A DNA stretch of 64,000 nt from Rhizodiscina lignyota (GCA_010015805.1 ML978131.1:434001-498000); one strand, 5' to 3'; positions 1 to 11,885 are shown, numbered from the stretch's first letter. Notes: a model not told the origin generated them from the letters alone. Made by a program: numbers and translations.

Positions 1-1463
1 CCATCTAGCGCTCAGGGTGGCATCTCCAGTGCACCTGCATCAGTGCCAGGCGCGAGTACTGTTGCTGTCAGTACGAATGGAGTGCCTTCAACGGAAGCAG
101 CTGCAGCTTCGAGTCCCAGCGTCTCTGAAGGCCCTGCTACTCTTCCTACCATCACGCTCGTCACTTCGTCGACCACTCCATTCACTCCAACTACCCAGTC
201 GCTTGCCGCAACCGATGTTTCGGCGGGACCCGGTGTTGCGGTCACCACGGGTGATAACGGCCAGGCTGTTGTGTAAGTATTTCTATCTCGAGCCCTCAGA
301 TTGACACTAAAGTCCGCCACAGCTCGTTCGTTCCAGATCCTTCACAACCAACAGCCGAAGCTGTACAACCACTTCCTCCTATTCCAGCTCCCACAAACAG
401 CGACCAGCCGCAGCCATATGTCATCAGTGGAACAATCACCCTTCCGCCGCTTAACGGGACAGGTAGTAAGGCTAAGCGCGATGAGCCCGAAGTGAAGGGC
501 CGTGAGGTCCAAGTCGAGGGCAAGAAAGCGCAAGAAAATGTTCCTCGCTTTGTCCAGGATCGCAGACAGATTGCCGCGTTCCAGAGGATGATGATCAAAC
601 GACAGGGTACAGCTTATGCTGGCTGCATCTTCCAGGTTCTAGCAGATGGCGTTCCTGTATACAACACATCTCTTGCTGGGCTTAGCGGCACTATCCCCTT
701 CACGACTGACAATTTCACTCCGACTAATACTACGCTCATCACATATCGTGAGGTCTGCCCAGATGGCACTGCGCCGCCGGCTATTGGTCTCAGCGACCTC
801 GCGCTCGTGACGTCTCCACCTCCTCCGCCACCGGTGGTATGTTCTCCCTTTGCGCATAGCGGTTGTAGATATCTAACATTGCCCCAGGTCTCTTCAAGCA
901 TACCGGGAGCCTCTAGTATACCAGGCGTCATATCTGTGCCACCAGGCTCTATTGAATACATAACCGTCACGCAGCCTGGAAGCGTCATCACGGTCAATGG
1001 AACAATCACAATTACGCAGCCTGGAGCGACAATAGTGTCAACAGTGGCGGGTCCGACAGTCTTCGAGCCAACCACGGTTATCAGCACCTACGTTCTGACG
1101 CAGGTATCTACCGTGACGGTGACGACGACACAGATATCTGGCGCAGCAACTGTGACGGTGACGACTACCTCTGTTTCGACGTCCTACATTACTACCACGG
1201 CGTACGTTACAGGGATCCCACCAAGCTCCGGAGTTGGATACTCGATGGGAGGAGGTTCAATGGGTGGTGGTTCAATGGGTGGAGGCTCGATGGGCGGAGG
1301 CTCATATGGTCACTCTTATCCCCCAATAACGAGTCCAGCAGTATGCCCTGGTCCAAGAACAACAACTGGTATGTTTCATTTGATGACATGTCTTGAACTG
1401 AAATGAGCTAACGGGTTTGCTCTAGTTACCATTACACCTGTGGTTACGGTCTATCCACAATGA
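1..1463 (+). CDS. Ser/Thr-rich surface/secreted-type protein, 3' part (5' end outside window)
   Basis: The frame is open from base 1, so the start lies upstream. Proposed exons are 1-272, 323-836, 888-1368 and 1426-1463 (TGA); all junctions are GT-AG and keep phase. Visible features are long Ser/Thr/Pro/Ala-rich stretches, a dibasic KR followed by QGTAYAGC (Kex2-type site, around 600), a Pro run, an ITQPG/TVTVTTT beta-like Thr-rich region and a Gly-Ser-Met repeat (1242-1304). The last exon encodes VTITPVVTVYPQ. No hydrophobic C-terminal GPI signal is present, so it is secreted or cell-wall associated rather than GPI-anchored. Composition is typical of fungal cell-wall or adhesin-like proteins, but I recognise no domain and assign no function. 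The signal peptide, if any, is outside the window. Confidence 0.75.
1242..1304 (+). repeat. 15-bp in-frame tandem repeat encoding (SMGGG)4
   Basis: Four copies of a 15-bp unit encode Ser-Met-Gly-Gly-Gly inside the last large exon of the surface-type gene. The unit stays in frame and varies only at third positions (GGA/GGT/GGC, TCG/TCA), so it is selected as a flexible linker or has expanded in frame. Confidence 0.9.
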
Positions 1464-2325
1464 AGAATTTGATAAAGGTGAATGTAGGGCTTGACGTTGT
1501 ATTTCTGTTTGGGGATGGATTGGGGAGATGGTAAAAGTGTAATGAGCCAGCGATTGATGAAGATGGGCATGGCTGGATTTGAGTTCTCCCTCTACTTGCA
1601 TAGTTTGGAGATATTGGCGGTTTGGATTCGCGCATTTGTCGGATTAACGAGGGGAGCTATCGTAATTGTGATTGGGGCATAGTGTAATGCAGTATTGTTT
1701 ACTCCGTATAGCATCTGTGATTATGAGACTTCTCGCTGTATCCCCTTCCATGTTAATTCAGCCTTCACAATGGGCGTTCATCTCGTCGTTCACATGAAGC
1801 AACTCATACACGGGCACATGTGGTGGAGTTAAGCATCCCTGCAGAGAATCGCCGGCTGACTGGTCGAGCGGAACTGGCTTGGCGAGTGATTCGCGCTAGA
1901 GCTCGCCCTCCCTCCGCCGCCATCATTTGCATCTCGTCGCTTCTCCTCCTCAAGCAACACCGCGTGCACCAAATACACTCAAAAGCTTCGCGTCTTATCT
2001 GACTTCACCCTCTGCGCTCTTCAAAACACTTCTCTGGCCCTTTCCAAAAGCATTAAAAGCTCTTTCGACACCGGCATCAACCGACGAACCTCGCGTGTCC
2101 ACTCTTTTCTCGCTTTTTTATCCGAGCCCCAGATACTCTCACACTTCCCCAACTCTTCCAACAAGCACCCCTTTCCCACTATTTGCTGCTGAGCGCCAAT
2201 CGCCTTCAGCAGCTGCATCTCAATCCCTCTTCCACCTTAACCCTTTTAATCTCATCTCCACACCCCTCAGCGACCTCGACCCTCCCTTCCACTGTTAAGC
2301 GAACGCGGCGCTACTCGTCCTGAAA
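1464..2325. other. Intergenic, 862 bp; 5' region of the NTF2/RRM gene
   Basis: No gene was recognised. The second half (about 1900-2320) is C/T-rich, with TCTTCTC and CCTCCC tracts, as is usual for 5' untranslated regions of highly expressed fungal genes. No clear TATA box was seen. Confidence 0.5.
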
Positions 2326-4207
2326 ATGGCAGCAGAGGCGGCACAGATGCCTATCAACGGCGCGTATGCGCCTCACCAAGCTCAAAGCTTCGCTACCACT
2401 GAGCAGAACCTCGCACAGCATAATGCGAACTCTGCCAATACCACCAACTACACCGCACCCTCGACCTCTCCCCCCTCCAATGCCGCCAGCGGCAATCCTG
2501 AGATATCGAAAGAAGAGGTCGGCTGGTACTTTGTCGAGCGGTACTACACAACTCTCAGCAAGACGCCTGACAAGCTATTTGTAAGTGTTTTCTTGTTCAC
2601 TCTCTTTGAGATGTGAGCTAACTCGCAGCCAGCTGTTCTACAACAAGCGCTCGCAATCAGTCTTTGGCGTCGAAGAGGAGAAGGCTCCAATCTGCGTCGG
2701 CCAGCGGGTAAGATGAGCAGTTCCGATTGTGTAAAGACCCATTAGCTCACCAACAATAGGCCATCAACGATCGCATGAAAGAGCTCGACTTTCAAGACTG
2801 CAAGGTCCGCGTCACCAACGTCGACTCACAAGCATCTGGCTCGGATATTGTCATCCAGGTCATCGGCGAAATCTCCAACAAGTCTGCCCCTCACCGAAAG
2901 TTTGTGCAGACCTTCGTCCTTGCAGCTCAGACCAACGGCTACTTTGTCCTCAACGATATTTTCCGGTACATTGCGGAGGAAGAGGAGCCAGTCGACCAGC
3001 CAGTCGAACAGGAGGAGGTACAAGGATCGTCTGCTCCCACCGCTGTCAGCGGCTACCAGGAGCCAGTCCCTACGGCCGGAGATACGGAGCCAAAGGGATT
3101 GACTAGTTCTGCCGAGACCGATGAGCAAGAGCATGACGCTACCATTGTCGACGAGGAACTCGAAAAGGTCGTCCAGGACGACGAAGAGGAAAAGGAGCCT
3201 GCTCCTTCAGCTCAAGTCAATGGAACGCCGGTCCCTGAAGGTGCTAATGTCGCTGAAGCTGACGATGCGCCTGCCACAGCCGTCGCCGCTCCTGAGACTG
3301 CTGCTGAAGCTGATGATGCTGCTGAAGAGACTGCTGAAGAGACTGTTGCTGAGGCAGACGTCCAACCTGAGAAGCCTAAGGATCCTTCGCCCAGCCCCGT
3401 CGCAATGCCTGCCTCTCAGCCTGCGCCCGCACCCGCACGCAAAGCTCCAACTCCAGCTGCCGCTCCTCCCAAGCCGGCTGCCCCAAGGAGCTGGGCAAGC
3501 CTAGCAGCCTCTGCAAACCGCACTACCACGCCTACTGCTCCGGCAGCTCCAGCAGCGGCTCCTCCACAGAAGCCAGGTCAGCAAGCACAACCTCAGTCTG
3601 CTGCATCTGCGGCCGCCCCAGCTGCTCCGGCTGCTGCACCAGCTGCGCCTCGCGACTCCTCCCCGGCAGAAGGACAACAGGGTGATGGATGGCAAGCTGT
3701 TGGTGGAGATCATAGCAGGAAGCAGTCCAGGGCTCAAGCACAACCTGGAAAGACTGGAGTGCAAGCGTACATCAAGGATGTGTTTGCCGGCGTCGACTTT
3801 GACACCTTGAAATCTGCAATGGCCAAGTTTGATGAGCTGCTCCACTTTGACATTAATCGTCCAAAGGTCAGTACCTGATTGACATTTATCTAGAGCATTT
3901 TACTGACCCTCTCCAGAACTGCGCTTTCCTCGAGTTTGCATCCCCCGCTGGCTTCCAAGCCGCAGTTAACGCCAATCCTCACCAGGTTGGCGAGTACCAG
4001 ATCTACGTGGAAGAGCGCCGTCGCAACCCATTCCCACCGCGCGGAGGCATGCGTGGCGGTCGTGGCGGCTTTGACAACCGCACTGGCCAAGGCCGTGGTG
4101 GCTTTGCTGGCAAGGAAAACGCTCGTCCAGGCGGCTTCCAAGCTCGAGGTGGCCGAGGCGGCGGTAATGTCACACCTCGAGGACGTGGTGGCGCTCAAGC
4201 TGCCTAG
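2326..4207 (+). CDS. NTF2-like + RRM RNA-binding protein (G3BP/Nxt3/Bre5-like)
   Basis: Four exons (2326-2580, 2633-2707, 2760-3866, 3917-4207) give about 575 aa. Residues ~60-180 form an NTF2-like domain: it opens EEVGWYFVERYYTTLSKTP, continues LFYNKRSQSVFGVEEE, and closes with FVLNDIFRYI. A long acidic then Ala/Pro-rich disordered middle follows. A C-terminal RRM (AYIKDVFAGVDFDTLKSAM ... NCAFLEFASPAGFQ) and an RGG-rich tail (GGMRGGRGG) complete it. This order is that of the G3BP family (yeast Bre5, fission yeast Nxt3), which binds RNA, enters stress granules and partners the Ubp3-type deubiquitinase. The exon 2 start at 2633 was chosen because it restores LFYNKRS; the AG at 2627-2628 would shift frame. 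Function is inferred from the family. Confidence 0.92.
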
Positions 4208-6138
4208 TGGTAGTCGTCGCATTTGCACCATCTAACGACAGGAGATGTCCACGGCCGAATCAGAACCTACACTTCATATACTGTATTGCGTACATATCAC
4301 CTCTGCGCACGACTATTCGCCGATTTTCGGGATTGTATTTGCATTTTCGCTCAGCTGCTTCTTGCTGCTGTTCCTCCTGCTTGCTCAAAAGTCATTTTCA
4401 CAGATATCCTGGGGAAAAGTTCTGGCTTCTTGCATCTAGCGTGCGAGCGCGACCTTCTTCTCCCTTTGCATAGCGCTTTTATTTCTCTTCCTTCTGATTC
4501 GGCTGCCCCATTTTAACTCTTTCGCGAAGTCCCTTCATACACTCGTTTCAACCCCATCAGCACGTTGACATGTCTTACTGCACTCGGAGACTTGTTGACA
4601 TGGCTGTTTGGATCAACGAACGCGTTGCGCTTTGGAGAAGGACAACTGGCATTCTCAGCAACCAATAATCTATCATCTCCGAGATTGGATGGAAATGGCT
4701 CCTCTGTCAATGTATGGTTTTCTCATATCTCGAAGACTTAGCATCAGGTTTCTGCGAATTGCTAGTTTCATGGTGGATTCTGTCTTTTTCGCTGCGCGGG
4801 GCCTTGATGAGGAGCTTTTATCTTCAGATGCGGTGTTTGTAAATTACGAGTCTCTTTCTCTGGTTGTAACATAGACGAGCAAGTTATCGCGTGGAGATTA
4901 TCTACCTGTGCCTGGATGCATATTTGTGCGTGCATTCTGTATGTGTGGCTCTTTAGGTCAACGTCGAGGCGCATGAGGCAACTCTGCGTGACTGTGTCTG
5001 TACAGCGATGGGCAATGAACAGACGTCAATACTTGACTGCTTAATAGTAGTTCTAGGGCTCGTCATCATTATGATTGATTTCCCGTCCACATAACCACAC
5101 CACCCACTCCCTCCTGAGAGACTTGAGAAGGGGGCTTTAACATAATGCTGATAGCTACATTAATATAAAAAAAAGCTTATCAGTAGATGTAATGCATCAA
5201 TTGAGCGGGTTCTTCAATGGAGAGAGTTGGGTTCGTCAAATGAAAGGTCCCATGCATCAAGGTTGGGAGATGAGGTGCGGTCCAAGAGAGTTCAGGGGCC
5301 TTGCTAAAAAAGGTTAGAGATTAACATGCTGTGAGTTATAATGTCGAGGCAGCTCTGAGCGAAGCTACAGAGGAGCTACGCTACCTAGTTCTGGCGAGCA
5401 AACGAGCCCTGCAATGACGTCCCTTTTCTGTGATATCTAGAAAGAAATCCTGCAAGGCAGTGCTTATAAGCTACTCCCTAATAACCTCGAATATAAACTT
5501 ATCGTAAGCGTACCAGATCGGTAACAAGGCCTCTTTCCGCGATATCGAGAAGCGAATCTTCTGATGCAGGCTAAGTAAGCTGCTCTCTACGAACCTTAAA
5601 CACAACTTTATTAGCGCGGGGAAGTTTCGTAGAAGTATCGAAGTCAATTTTAATAGCGTGACTCTACAGATTGTTCGCTCACTAGACACTAGCTCCTTCG
5701 TATTTTGTCGCCGTGCAAGATGTAACGCAAAGGGCGTGTAGTTCTTCCACTTTAAGACACACGAGACGTCTCTGAAAGCTTAGGAATACCTCATTTAGAG
5801 TATACTAAACAGTGGTGCATGGTTTAAAAGCTTATGTGCATTATTTTTATCCAGCATCTTGAAAGTTGCGGCCAGCTTTTTTGTCACTCCCATGCTGGTC
5901 TGTGCACTATGGAGTGCAGCTCACTCGACATTATAGTTAGCATCAAGTGACAAGGGAGCAGGGATATCCGCACGTGCCATCTTCCAAATGTACACTTTTG
6001 ATATTCACAGCGAGACATCTCAACAACAACACAATAGACTTTCCACACTACGACTTCACAACACATTGGGAACTACGCTACATATGACATCAAAGGTACG
6101 TAATACCTCAACGACGCAAATAACAACAAATCCACGGC
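4208..6138. other. Intergenic, about 1.9 kb, with an AT-richer degenerate part
   Basis: No gene was supported. 4208-5100 holds the 3' flank of the RNA-binding gene. 5100-5900 is AT-richer and contains a degenerate ~111-bp duplication (listed separately). Only short frames without codon structure occur. Confidence 0.5.
5422..5623. repeat. Degenerate ~111-bp tandem duplication
   Basis: Two units start at about 5422 and 5533. They share GATATC...AGAA, TAAGCT.CTC, and AACCT..AA.A.AACTTAT in the same order with roughly two-thirds identity by eye. On the minus strand both units decode to a related peptide ending LDI(T/A)E(K/R), interrupted by stops, so this may be a decayed coding repeat. The parent family was not recognised. 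Confidence 0.5.
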
Positions 6139-6145
6139 TATAAAA
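6139..6145 (+). promoter_or_regulatory. TATA box (TATAAAA) of the coiled-coil gene
   Basis: TATAAAA lies 264 bp before the ATG at 6409. It is followed by C/T-rich and then CAA/CCA-rich sequence typical of fungal transcription start regions and leaders. Inferred from sequence only. Confidence 0.5.
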
Positions 6146-6241
6146 GCTCTCCTTCTTCCTCTTCTCTTCCCTTCTTCCTTCAAAAACAACCACAAACAAC
6201 CACATAAATCCTCTCACTCCAGAATACCAGCTCCTTGTCCA

Positions 6242-6351
6242 CTCTTCAAACCTCCTGTCGGCGCTTCAAACTCCCGTCGGCTCTTCAAATTTCCCGTCGG
6301 CTCTTTGAGCTTCCTGTCGGCTCTTTAAGCTTCGTACGAGCTTCCTGTCGG
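6242..6351 (+). repeat. Tandem 19-20-bp repeat in the 5' leader of the coiled-coil gene
   Basis: Five units follow each other, each close to CTCTTCAAACTTCCTGTCGG. The last has an internal ~11-bp expansion. They begin at 6242, 6262, 6281, 6301 and 6321. They sit between the TATA box and the ATG at 6409, so they are probably transcribed. The frame is open through them and into the gene, so a longer N-terminus cannot be excluded. Confidence 0.85.
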
Positions 6352-6408
6352 CCTGTCCAGCTCTCTACCAGCTTGTCCCGCTTACGAAACACCCCAACTT
6401 CTCAACAA

Positions 6409-7421
6409 ATGGCACCAAAGAAGCAGCAGACTTCTTCCCGCCGCACTACCCGTACTTCCTCCGCGACGCCCGGCGATGGCGTGTCCAAGACTTCTTCCCA
6501 CCGTCGCACCCGGTCTCCATCCAAAAAAGCCCCTGGAAGCGCGTCTCGCCAAACTCGCAGCTCTCGCAAACTCGCCGTCAGCCTTTCTCCTCTGCTCTCA
6601 GGCGAAGAGATCGGCAATCCTCAACCGCGCCGTCGCGCCCGCCACGAGTCCCCAGAGCACGCGGATGACGCCGTAATCACTACGGTTGAGACGACTGCCC
6701 CAGATGTCGGTGGTAAGTTAGTCTCTCTTTCTTCTCTTCGCACCCAACTCATCAAAGAGCAAAGAGAAAAAGCTCCCGGCTGCAGCAAGAGGCGGAGGCC
6801 AGGAAGGTGGAGTACGAGAAACTCCTTGGCGAGGCCAAGGACCTCCGCCAAGTCAACCTCCAGCAAGAGCAGGCGATCTGGTGGTTGAATTGTGATATCC
6901 GTGCCCTCAAGGAGAAGAAGGTCTCCCTCAAGAGGGCGGTGGCATCCCTTCTCCGCAACCGGGTTCCTTTTGTCGACAATGAGAAGAAACTTGCTGACAA
7001 GAACTCTACCATTGTTACAGACACCCCGGAGGTGGGTGGCGGATCCACAGAACACGATATCATCCCTGCTGTGTCGCAGCAATCTCCTCCGTCTGCATCG
7101 CCGAAGCACGTCTCTGAGCAGAAGCGAAAGCGGGAGGAGATGGCGGCCCACAGTACGCCGGCCGGACGGCAGCCATTTGCGCGGGATGCCGCAGAGAAGG
7201 CGATGAGTGCCGTCATGAGGCACAAACCCAGCACGCCCTCGAGCCTGCAGCGGGAAGTGTCGCATGACGGTACCATGGGTGCTTTCATGGAGGTGGGCGT
7301 GTCGTCGCGGCCCCGGCCCATCCTCACCCAATCCTTCCTCGAAAAGGTTGGTGAGGGTGAGGAGGCCAAGGCTCGGGCGTTGGCTTTCATGGATGCGCAG
7401 GGGTGGTGGAAAGGCCTGTAG
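6409..7421 (+). CDS. Basic coiled-coil protein of unknown function
   Basis: Exon 1 runs 6409-6712 and starts MAPKKQQTSSRRTTR, a Ser/Thr/Arg/Lys-rich basic region with several nuclear-localisation-like clusters. The donor at 6713 (GTAAGT) is clear. Two acceptors keep frame: after 6759 (47-nt intron, branch-like CCCAACTC) or after 6789 (77-nt intron). The first adds AKRKSSRLQQ before the shared EAEARKVEYEKLLGE. Exon 2 ends at 7421. It encodes a heptad-like stretch to about ALKEKKVSLKRAVASLL, then a low-complexity middle with RKREEMAA, and ends AFMDAQGWWKGL. Total is about 305-315 aa. No domain was recognised. A nuclear, DNA- or chromatin-associated role is only a guess from composition. An upstream in-frame start at 6235 exists but lies within the tandem repeat. 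Confidence 0.65.
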
Positions 7422-8283
7422 GGGGAGGAGGTGGAGGTGGAGGTGGGAGGAGGTGGCTGGCCCCCAGCGGGAACTTCTGACTTTCGCGGGAATGTGAGCT
7501 AAGAGCACCAACCGGTCGAAGGGAGAGCTAGGCAGCAGAGTAGATAGACAGCAATAAAACACACTTGAACGGCATTGAGACTCCCAAGTCATGTGACATT
7601 CTGCTGAGAAGGCTTCTTACATAATGAACATGATCGCTCGAATTCAATACAGCAGTTGCCCGTGCGTGGCAGAACTTAGAGAATATCTGCTATTGAATTC
7701 AGGTACTCTCGTGCATATTGGTGGCGAGACTGAGAAAATACCCGCAATTGATCCAAATGCGTCCGTGCACAATGGTGGTGAGTCTACATGTATGGACATG
7801 TTGTACTAAGCTAGCGTGCACGAGACCACGGCAAAGCTCAGAGACTGATCATCCAGTATTGACTGATAATGGTGTTCCACCTCTAAGCTTGATGCAGTTT
7901 GCGAATATATCGGTTGCGAATACTGCAATCATCATTCTTCTACCTCATTGAATGTCACGCAGCCTGAACCGGTGATACGAGAACTAGCATCTGCTAGCAT
8001 CTCCGATAGCTCATATCACACTCCAAGTGGTCTCAACTTGACAGCCGCAGCAGCAGGCGAGATATGACTGGGCTAGACTCCTAGAACCTATTTGAGACTT
8101 TGATTCTGTGTACTGCAGTAGTTAGCAGATGCAACGGCCTGCTTCTGAAGTACTGATATGGAATGGCCGACAGAATCATCAAACTTGCTTTTCGTTGAGA
8201 CAAGTCATATTAGTGAAGAAATTGGACATTGAAATCAGGCTCGTGAGTCCATGTCTGAAACGTATGGGTAATAAGGATCAGTG

Positions 8284-8290
8284 TATAAAT
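8284..8290 (+). promoter_or_regulatory. Possible TATA box (TATAAAT)
   Basis: TATAAAT lies 141 bp before the ATG of the small candidate frame at 8425. It supports that frame weakly. Confidence 0.3.
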
Positions 8291-8424
8291 ACGCGAGTCG
8301 AGACTAGTCAATGCTGGGGTTCTTTGAACCATCTTCCTGCCTCGGGAGTCGGGGCTTCAAAACAAGGAGGGCTCGGAGAAGCCTTCCACACCACTTCAGA
8401 TCGAGCTCTTACCACTGTTAAAAT

Positions 8425-8640
8425 GTGTCTAAAACACGAGCGAAGAAAAGTGACGATGCCGCAAGCCGTATGCAGAGCACCACGAAGGGAATCTTTGGCG
8501 ATGCAAGGTCTTCTACATCGCGGCTATCCAACTGTTACACACTCCGTATTGAGGCTTGCGCCTCAAGCGAGCAAGATACAAAGAAGCTTCCCAGACGTCC
8601 TTTGCAAGATGTCATTTTGATGGATTCGGACAGCAGCTAG
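8425..8640 (+). CDS. Candidate small protein, 71 aa (uncertain)
   Basis: The frame starts AAAATGTC, a good fungal start context. It encodes a Ser/Lys/Arg-rich peptide, opening MSKTRAKKSDDAASRMQSTT and ending RRPLQDVILMDSDSS. The tail has the look of a SUMO-interacting motif: a hydrophobic VILM run followed by acidic/Ser residues. A TATAAAT lies 141 bp upstream. There is no homology that I recognise and it could be chance. It may also be one exon of a larger gene. Confidence 0.25.
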   Translation: MSKTRAKKSDDAASRMQSTTKGIFGDARSSTSRLSNCYTLRIEACASSEQDTKKLPRRPLQDVILMDSDSS

Positions 8641-11600
8641 TCGGGACGCTTGTCTCGCGATGGGTCTGGCCATGTACAGGAGATAGTCTGGCGGATGGCG
8701 GTCACTTGTGTGATTTTTTTCGCTACAGGTACAGCTTCGACTCGGCACCGGAAAACTCGACGAATGGCAATTATGTACGTGACGAGTGGGAAATTTTTCT
8801 GAGTGGCGGCTATGAATCGAAACGATCGAAGACTTCTTTGTAGAGATGAGAGAGGGGGGTGTGGCGCTCGTGCGGCTGTGACACTTCAGAAACAGGGAAA
8901 CGATGAAACTTTGAGCACGAGCCTTTCCGACTCCCGACTCAGCAAACTTCACTCATCGTTCGTTCATGAAGAGACGTTCTCTCAAATGTTGACAGCCTCG
9001 AAGTTCACCCAGTTGCAAAATCACTCAATAACGTGGAGAAGGAAACATTTCTGCTGATCGAGCATATCAAGGCGAGACGTAACGTTCCACGAATCGGGAG
9101 GACCACAGAGATGGGCCTGTTTCTCGATCATACATTACAGCTTGTGCTCCGTCTCGAGAATAAGACACCATGATATCGCCAATGATCACGGATAGTCACA
9201 TTATTGACCTAGTAGCAAAATGTCTAGCCTCTTTCCTACGAACCAACAGAATGATCCACGGCGAGTAGGAGGGTAGCACCACATTCTCTTCAGCCTTTAC
9301 AAAAAGTCATATACAAGATCGCGGCATCTTGAGCACTGGATTACCGATTCGATCGACTTTACGAGGCAATGGCTGGTGCATAGGCGATCGCAAGGTCCGG
9401 ATGTGCTGCAGAAAGCAACAAGACGTCTTCCGATTTAGGAAACTTGATGCCACAACAGGCCGAGCTTCTTGTGTGCGCCATGAGCCTTTGCACGAGCTCG
9501 AGACATCGGCAACGAACTTCCCAAGAAGGTGGAACTTCTGTACTGCGATGCAGGTATGACGGACTCGGCTTCATGCGTTAGATTTTGCATCGAGATTCCT
9601 CGGTCAAATTTGACTCTTCGGCTTCCGACATGGAGATGCAGAAAGCTACTATTCATTACAGCTCTTTAATAAGAAAACTGTACTCATAGGGAAGGGATGA
9701 TAGCGGACGCATGACTCCTCCAGACCCAAAATCTGATGACTGATGAGCTACAGGGCTAGTTACGAGCGGTGCAACCATCCGGTCAAGGCGAGTTGGATGC
9801 CATCGTCCACACCAAGAGAAAATTCAATAGCATGTGCGTTCTGCTTCCTTGAACCCAATCCGGTGAGCTAGTTACGCAGGCCAGCTTGTGAAGCCTTGAC
9901 AAAGTTAGACAAGGCGGACCTTCTCTCGTCCACTCTCGTGTCTTGCTTCTGTTGGTCGAAGTCCTGCACTACCGACATGTGACGGAAATCATACTGCGCG
10001 ATTGAATGTGTAGCATAAGCGACGCCTGGGACAGCAATCGTTTCTCAGCTGAAGAACGAGCGCCTACTGTCCGAACTAGCCGGCTCATAGGGCCAGTGAT
10101 TACTGCAAAGGGGCAAGCAACGGAGCAGCACATCTACTGTACCCCAGAAGTTTCGGCAAAGCCCAGAGAGTCAGCTTTAGGATATCATCAATGGAATGAG
10201 GTTAGGCATGCATCCGCCGGAGCATCAGCCAGTCCGTCAATTGCAGTCCTGACAGCTGCAACAGTCGGGGGCCAGGGTATTGTATGCGAGTCAAGTGAAC
10301 GCAGCAGCAAACCATTGATGGTGTTGAAGAAGATTGATAGACTTGCAGCGTAGCTCCTGCGAGGATATGCGCAGAGGGGTAGTGCGTGTTGGAATGCAGC
10401 CAGTGAGGTTGAAGCGGATGCGGCTTTCGAGGCGCACAGGGAAGACGCCCGGACACAGCGTCGGCTCTCCACAAACTCGCTCACTCGTTCACAACCATGC
10501 GCCTAATCTGTTAGAGGACAAGCCCTTGGTTTTATGGAGAATCTCCAGGCATGATCGCATTCTTTTCACCTGTAACGCTGCCGGCGCTTTTTGGCCGAGC
10601 GCCAACGGGGACGCGGATCCACAGCCAGGTCAACCGCGTTTGGAAACCTACGACATCAGAACCTCGATAACGCTCCCCACCACGCAAACTTCCCCACTGC
10701 TCCCGCAACGGTGACGAATTGCAAGAAACACTTTGGGACCAGTCGATGCCCAGCCGGTGCCTCTCAAGCACTGTTTGCTCTCTTGCGTCATGAGTAGCGG
10801 GAAGTCAATGGCGCCCGAAATGGGAGCCTCACAACCAGTGAATATTTCCATATCCGAGCCATGCTGATCATTCACGGCATACTCAGGCGCGAGCCATGCT
10901 CCTGTGCACCTTCGCGGGAATCCCGCTGGATCGTGCTGCTCGCATTCCGCGAAAGAGGGCCATGCCTCCCACGCATCAGTGGCTGACCTCGACCCATCTG
11001 TATCTTGCATTCCAACAAGGACAGGGTTATGTACAACGATAACGACGTCCAAAAGGCTGAGACAAAGGCTTGATGCTGCGGTTGACCTGGAGTCGTGCCA
11101 CATCAAAAGGGTCTCGCCTAAGCTTTCTCCACCTGCATGGAATATGCCTCCGAATGCGCGAGGCGCCGCGCCTTCCATCAACAGCAGCACCGTGCACTTG
11201 CTCCCTCCATCATGGAATTGGTTCCGTGGTAACCCCAAAGGGTCGATGGCATTGCGAAAGCAATCCTCACGGTCTCTGAGCATTCCATAGAGATGGTACA
11301 GCTATTCTTGCTAGTCTTGCTTGCCCGGTCAGGTAGGGGCAATTACGAATCTGATTCTTTCTCTCGTGCTTTGTCGGTCAACTCGCGAGCAATGCTCCGA
11401 GGCATCCACTGCAACACCATCCCTTATGTCATTCCTCTCTATTGTTTGTACGCCGGGTCCTGATGATCCTTTCCTGATATCGCGCGGCTAGGGATACGGC
11501 GCATTAGCAGCAACCGATGGTGTGCTGGCCACAAAGAAACGCCCAGTTAAATTCTGTCTTTTAACGAAACCCTCTTATTGCAGCCCATGCTGGCATCAAT

Positions 11601-11885
11601 CCTTCTGACATGCTTCTTGCAAGGGCCCTCAATCTTTTTCAGCCCAGAAGAAAGACTCGGCCTGCCAGGAACGGCCGCAGCTAGCCTGGAACCGCCGTGC
11701 CGGCATCGAATATATTCTGGATCACATCACAATCTCTTCGAGTGGTGATGTCGTATATTCTTTCCGCCCTAGCTTCAGCCTCCAAATCGTCCTGTGCCAG
11801 GCGCGTGTCCATAGTGTCTTAATCTCTATTCTATTTCATTTGTACAGTCTTGCTGCGACCTTGTCGTAGGTTAGATATCCAAGCT

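Larger units (their letters stand above)
7422..11885. other. Gene-poor 4.5-kb stretch upstream of the P450
   Basis: No gene was confidently supported. Open frames are short or lack recognisable domains; the longest is 211 codons on the minus strand at 10648-11283. Base composition is near that of coding neighbours, so it does not look like AT-rich RIP-decayed DNA. One small candidate frame at 8425-8640 with a TATA box is listed separately. Confidence 0.5.

Noticed and set aside
6621-7592. 323-codon open frame on the minus strand opposite the coiled-coil gene
   Set aside because: It lacks domains and its composition (Leu/Arg/His-rich, no pattern) follows from the codon bias of the plus-strand gene. 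The plus strand has a TATA box, intron signals and a heptad pattern.
10648-11283. 211-codon minus-strand frame in the gene-poor region
   Set aside because: No recognisable motif, no consistent composition and a similar-length frame on the opposite strand. It could be a chance frame; kept only as a note within the spacer entry.
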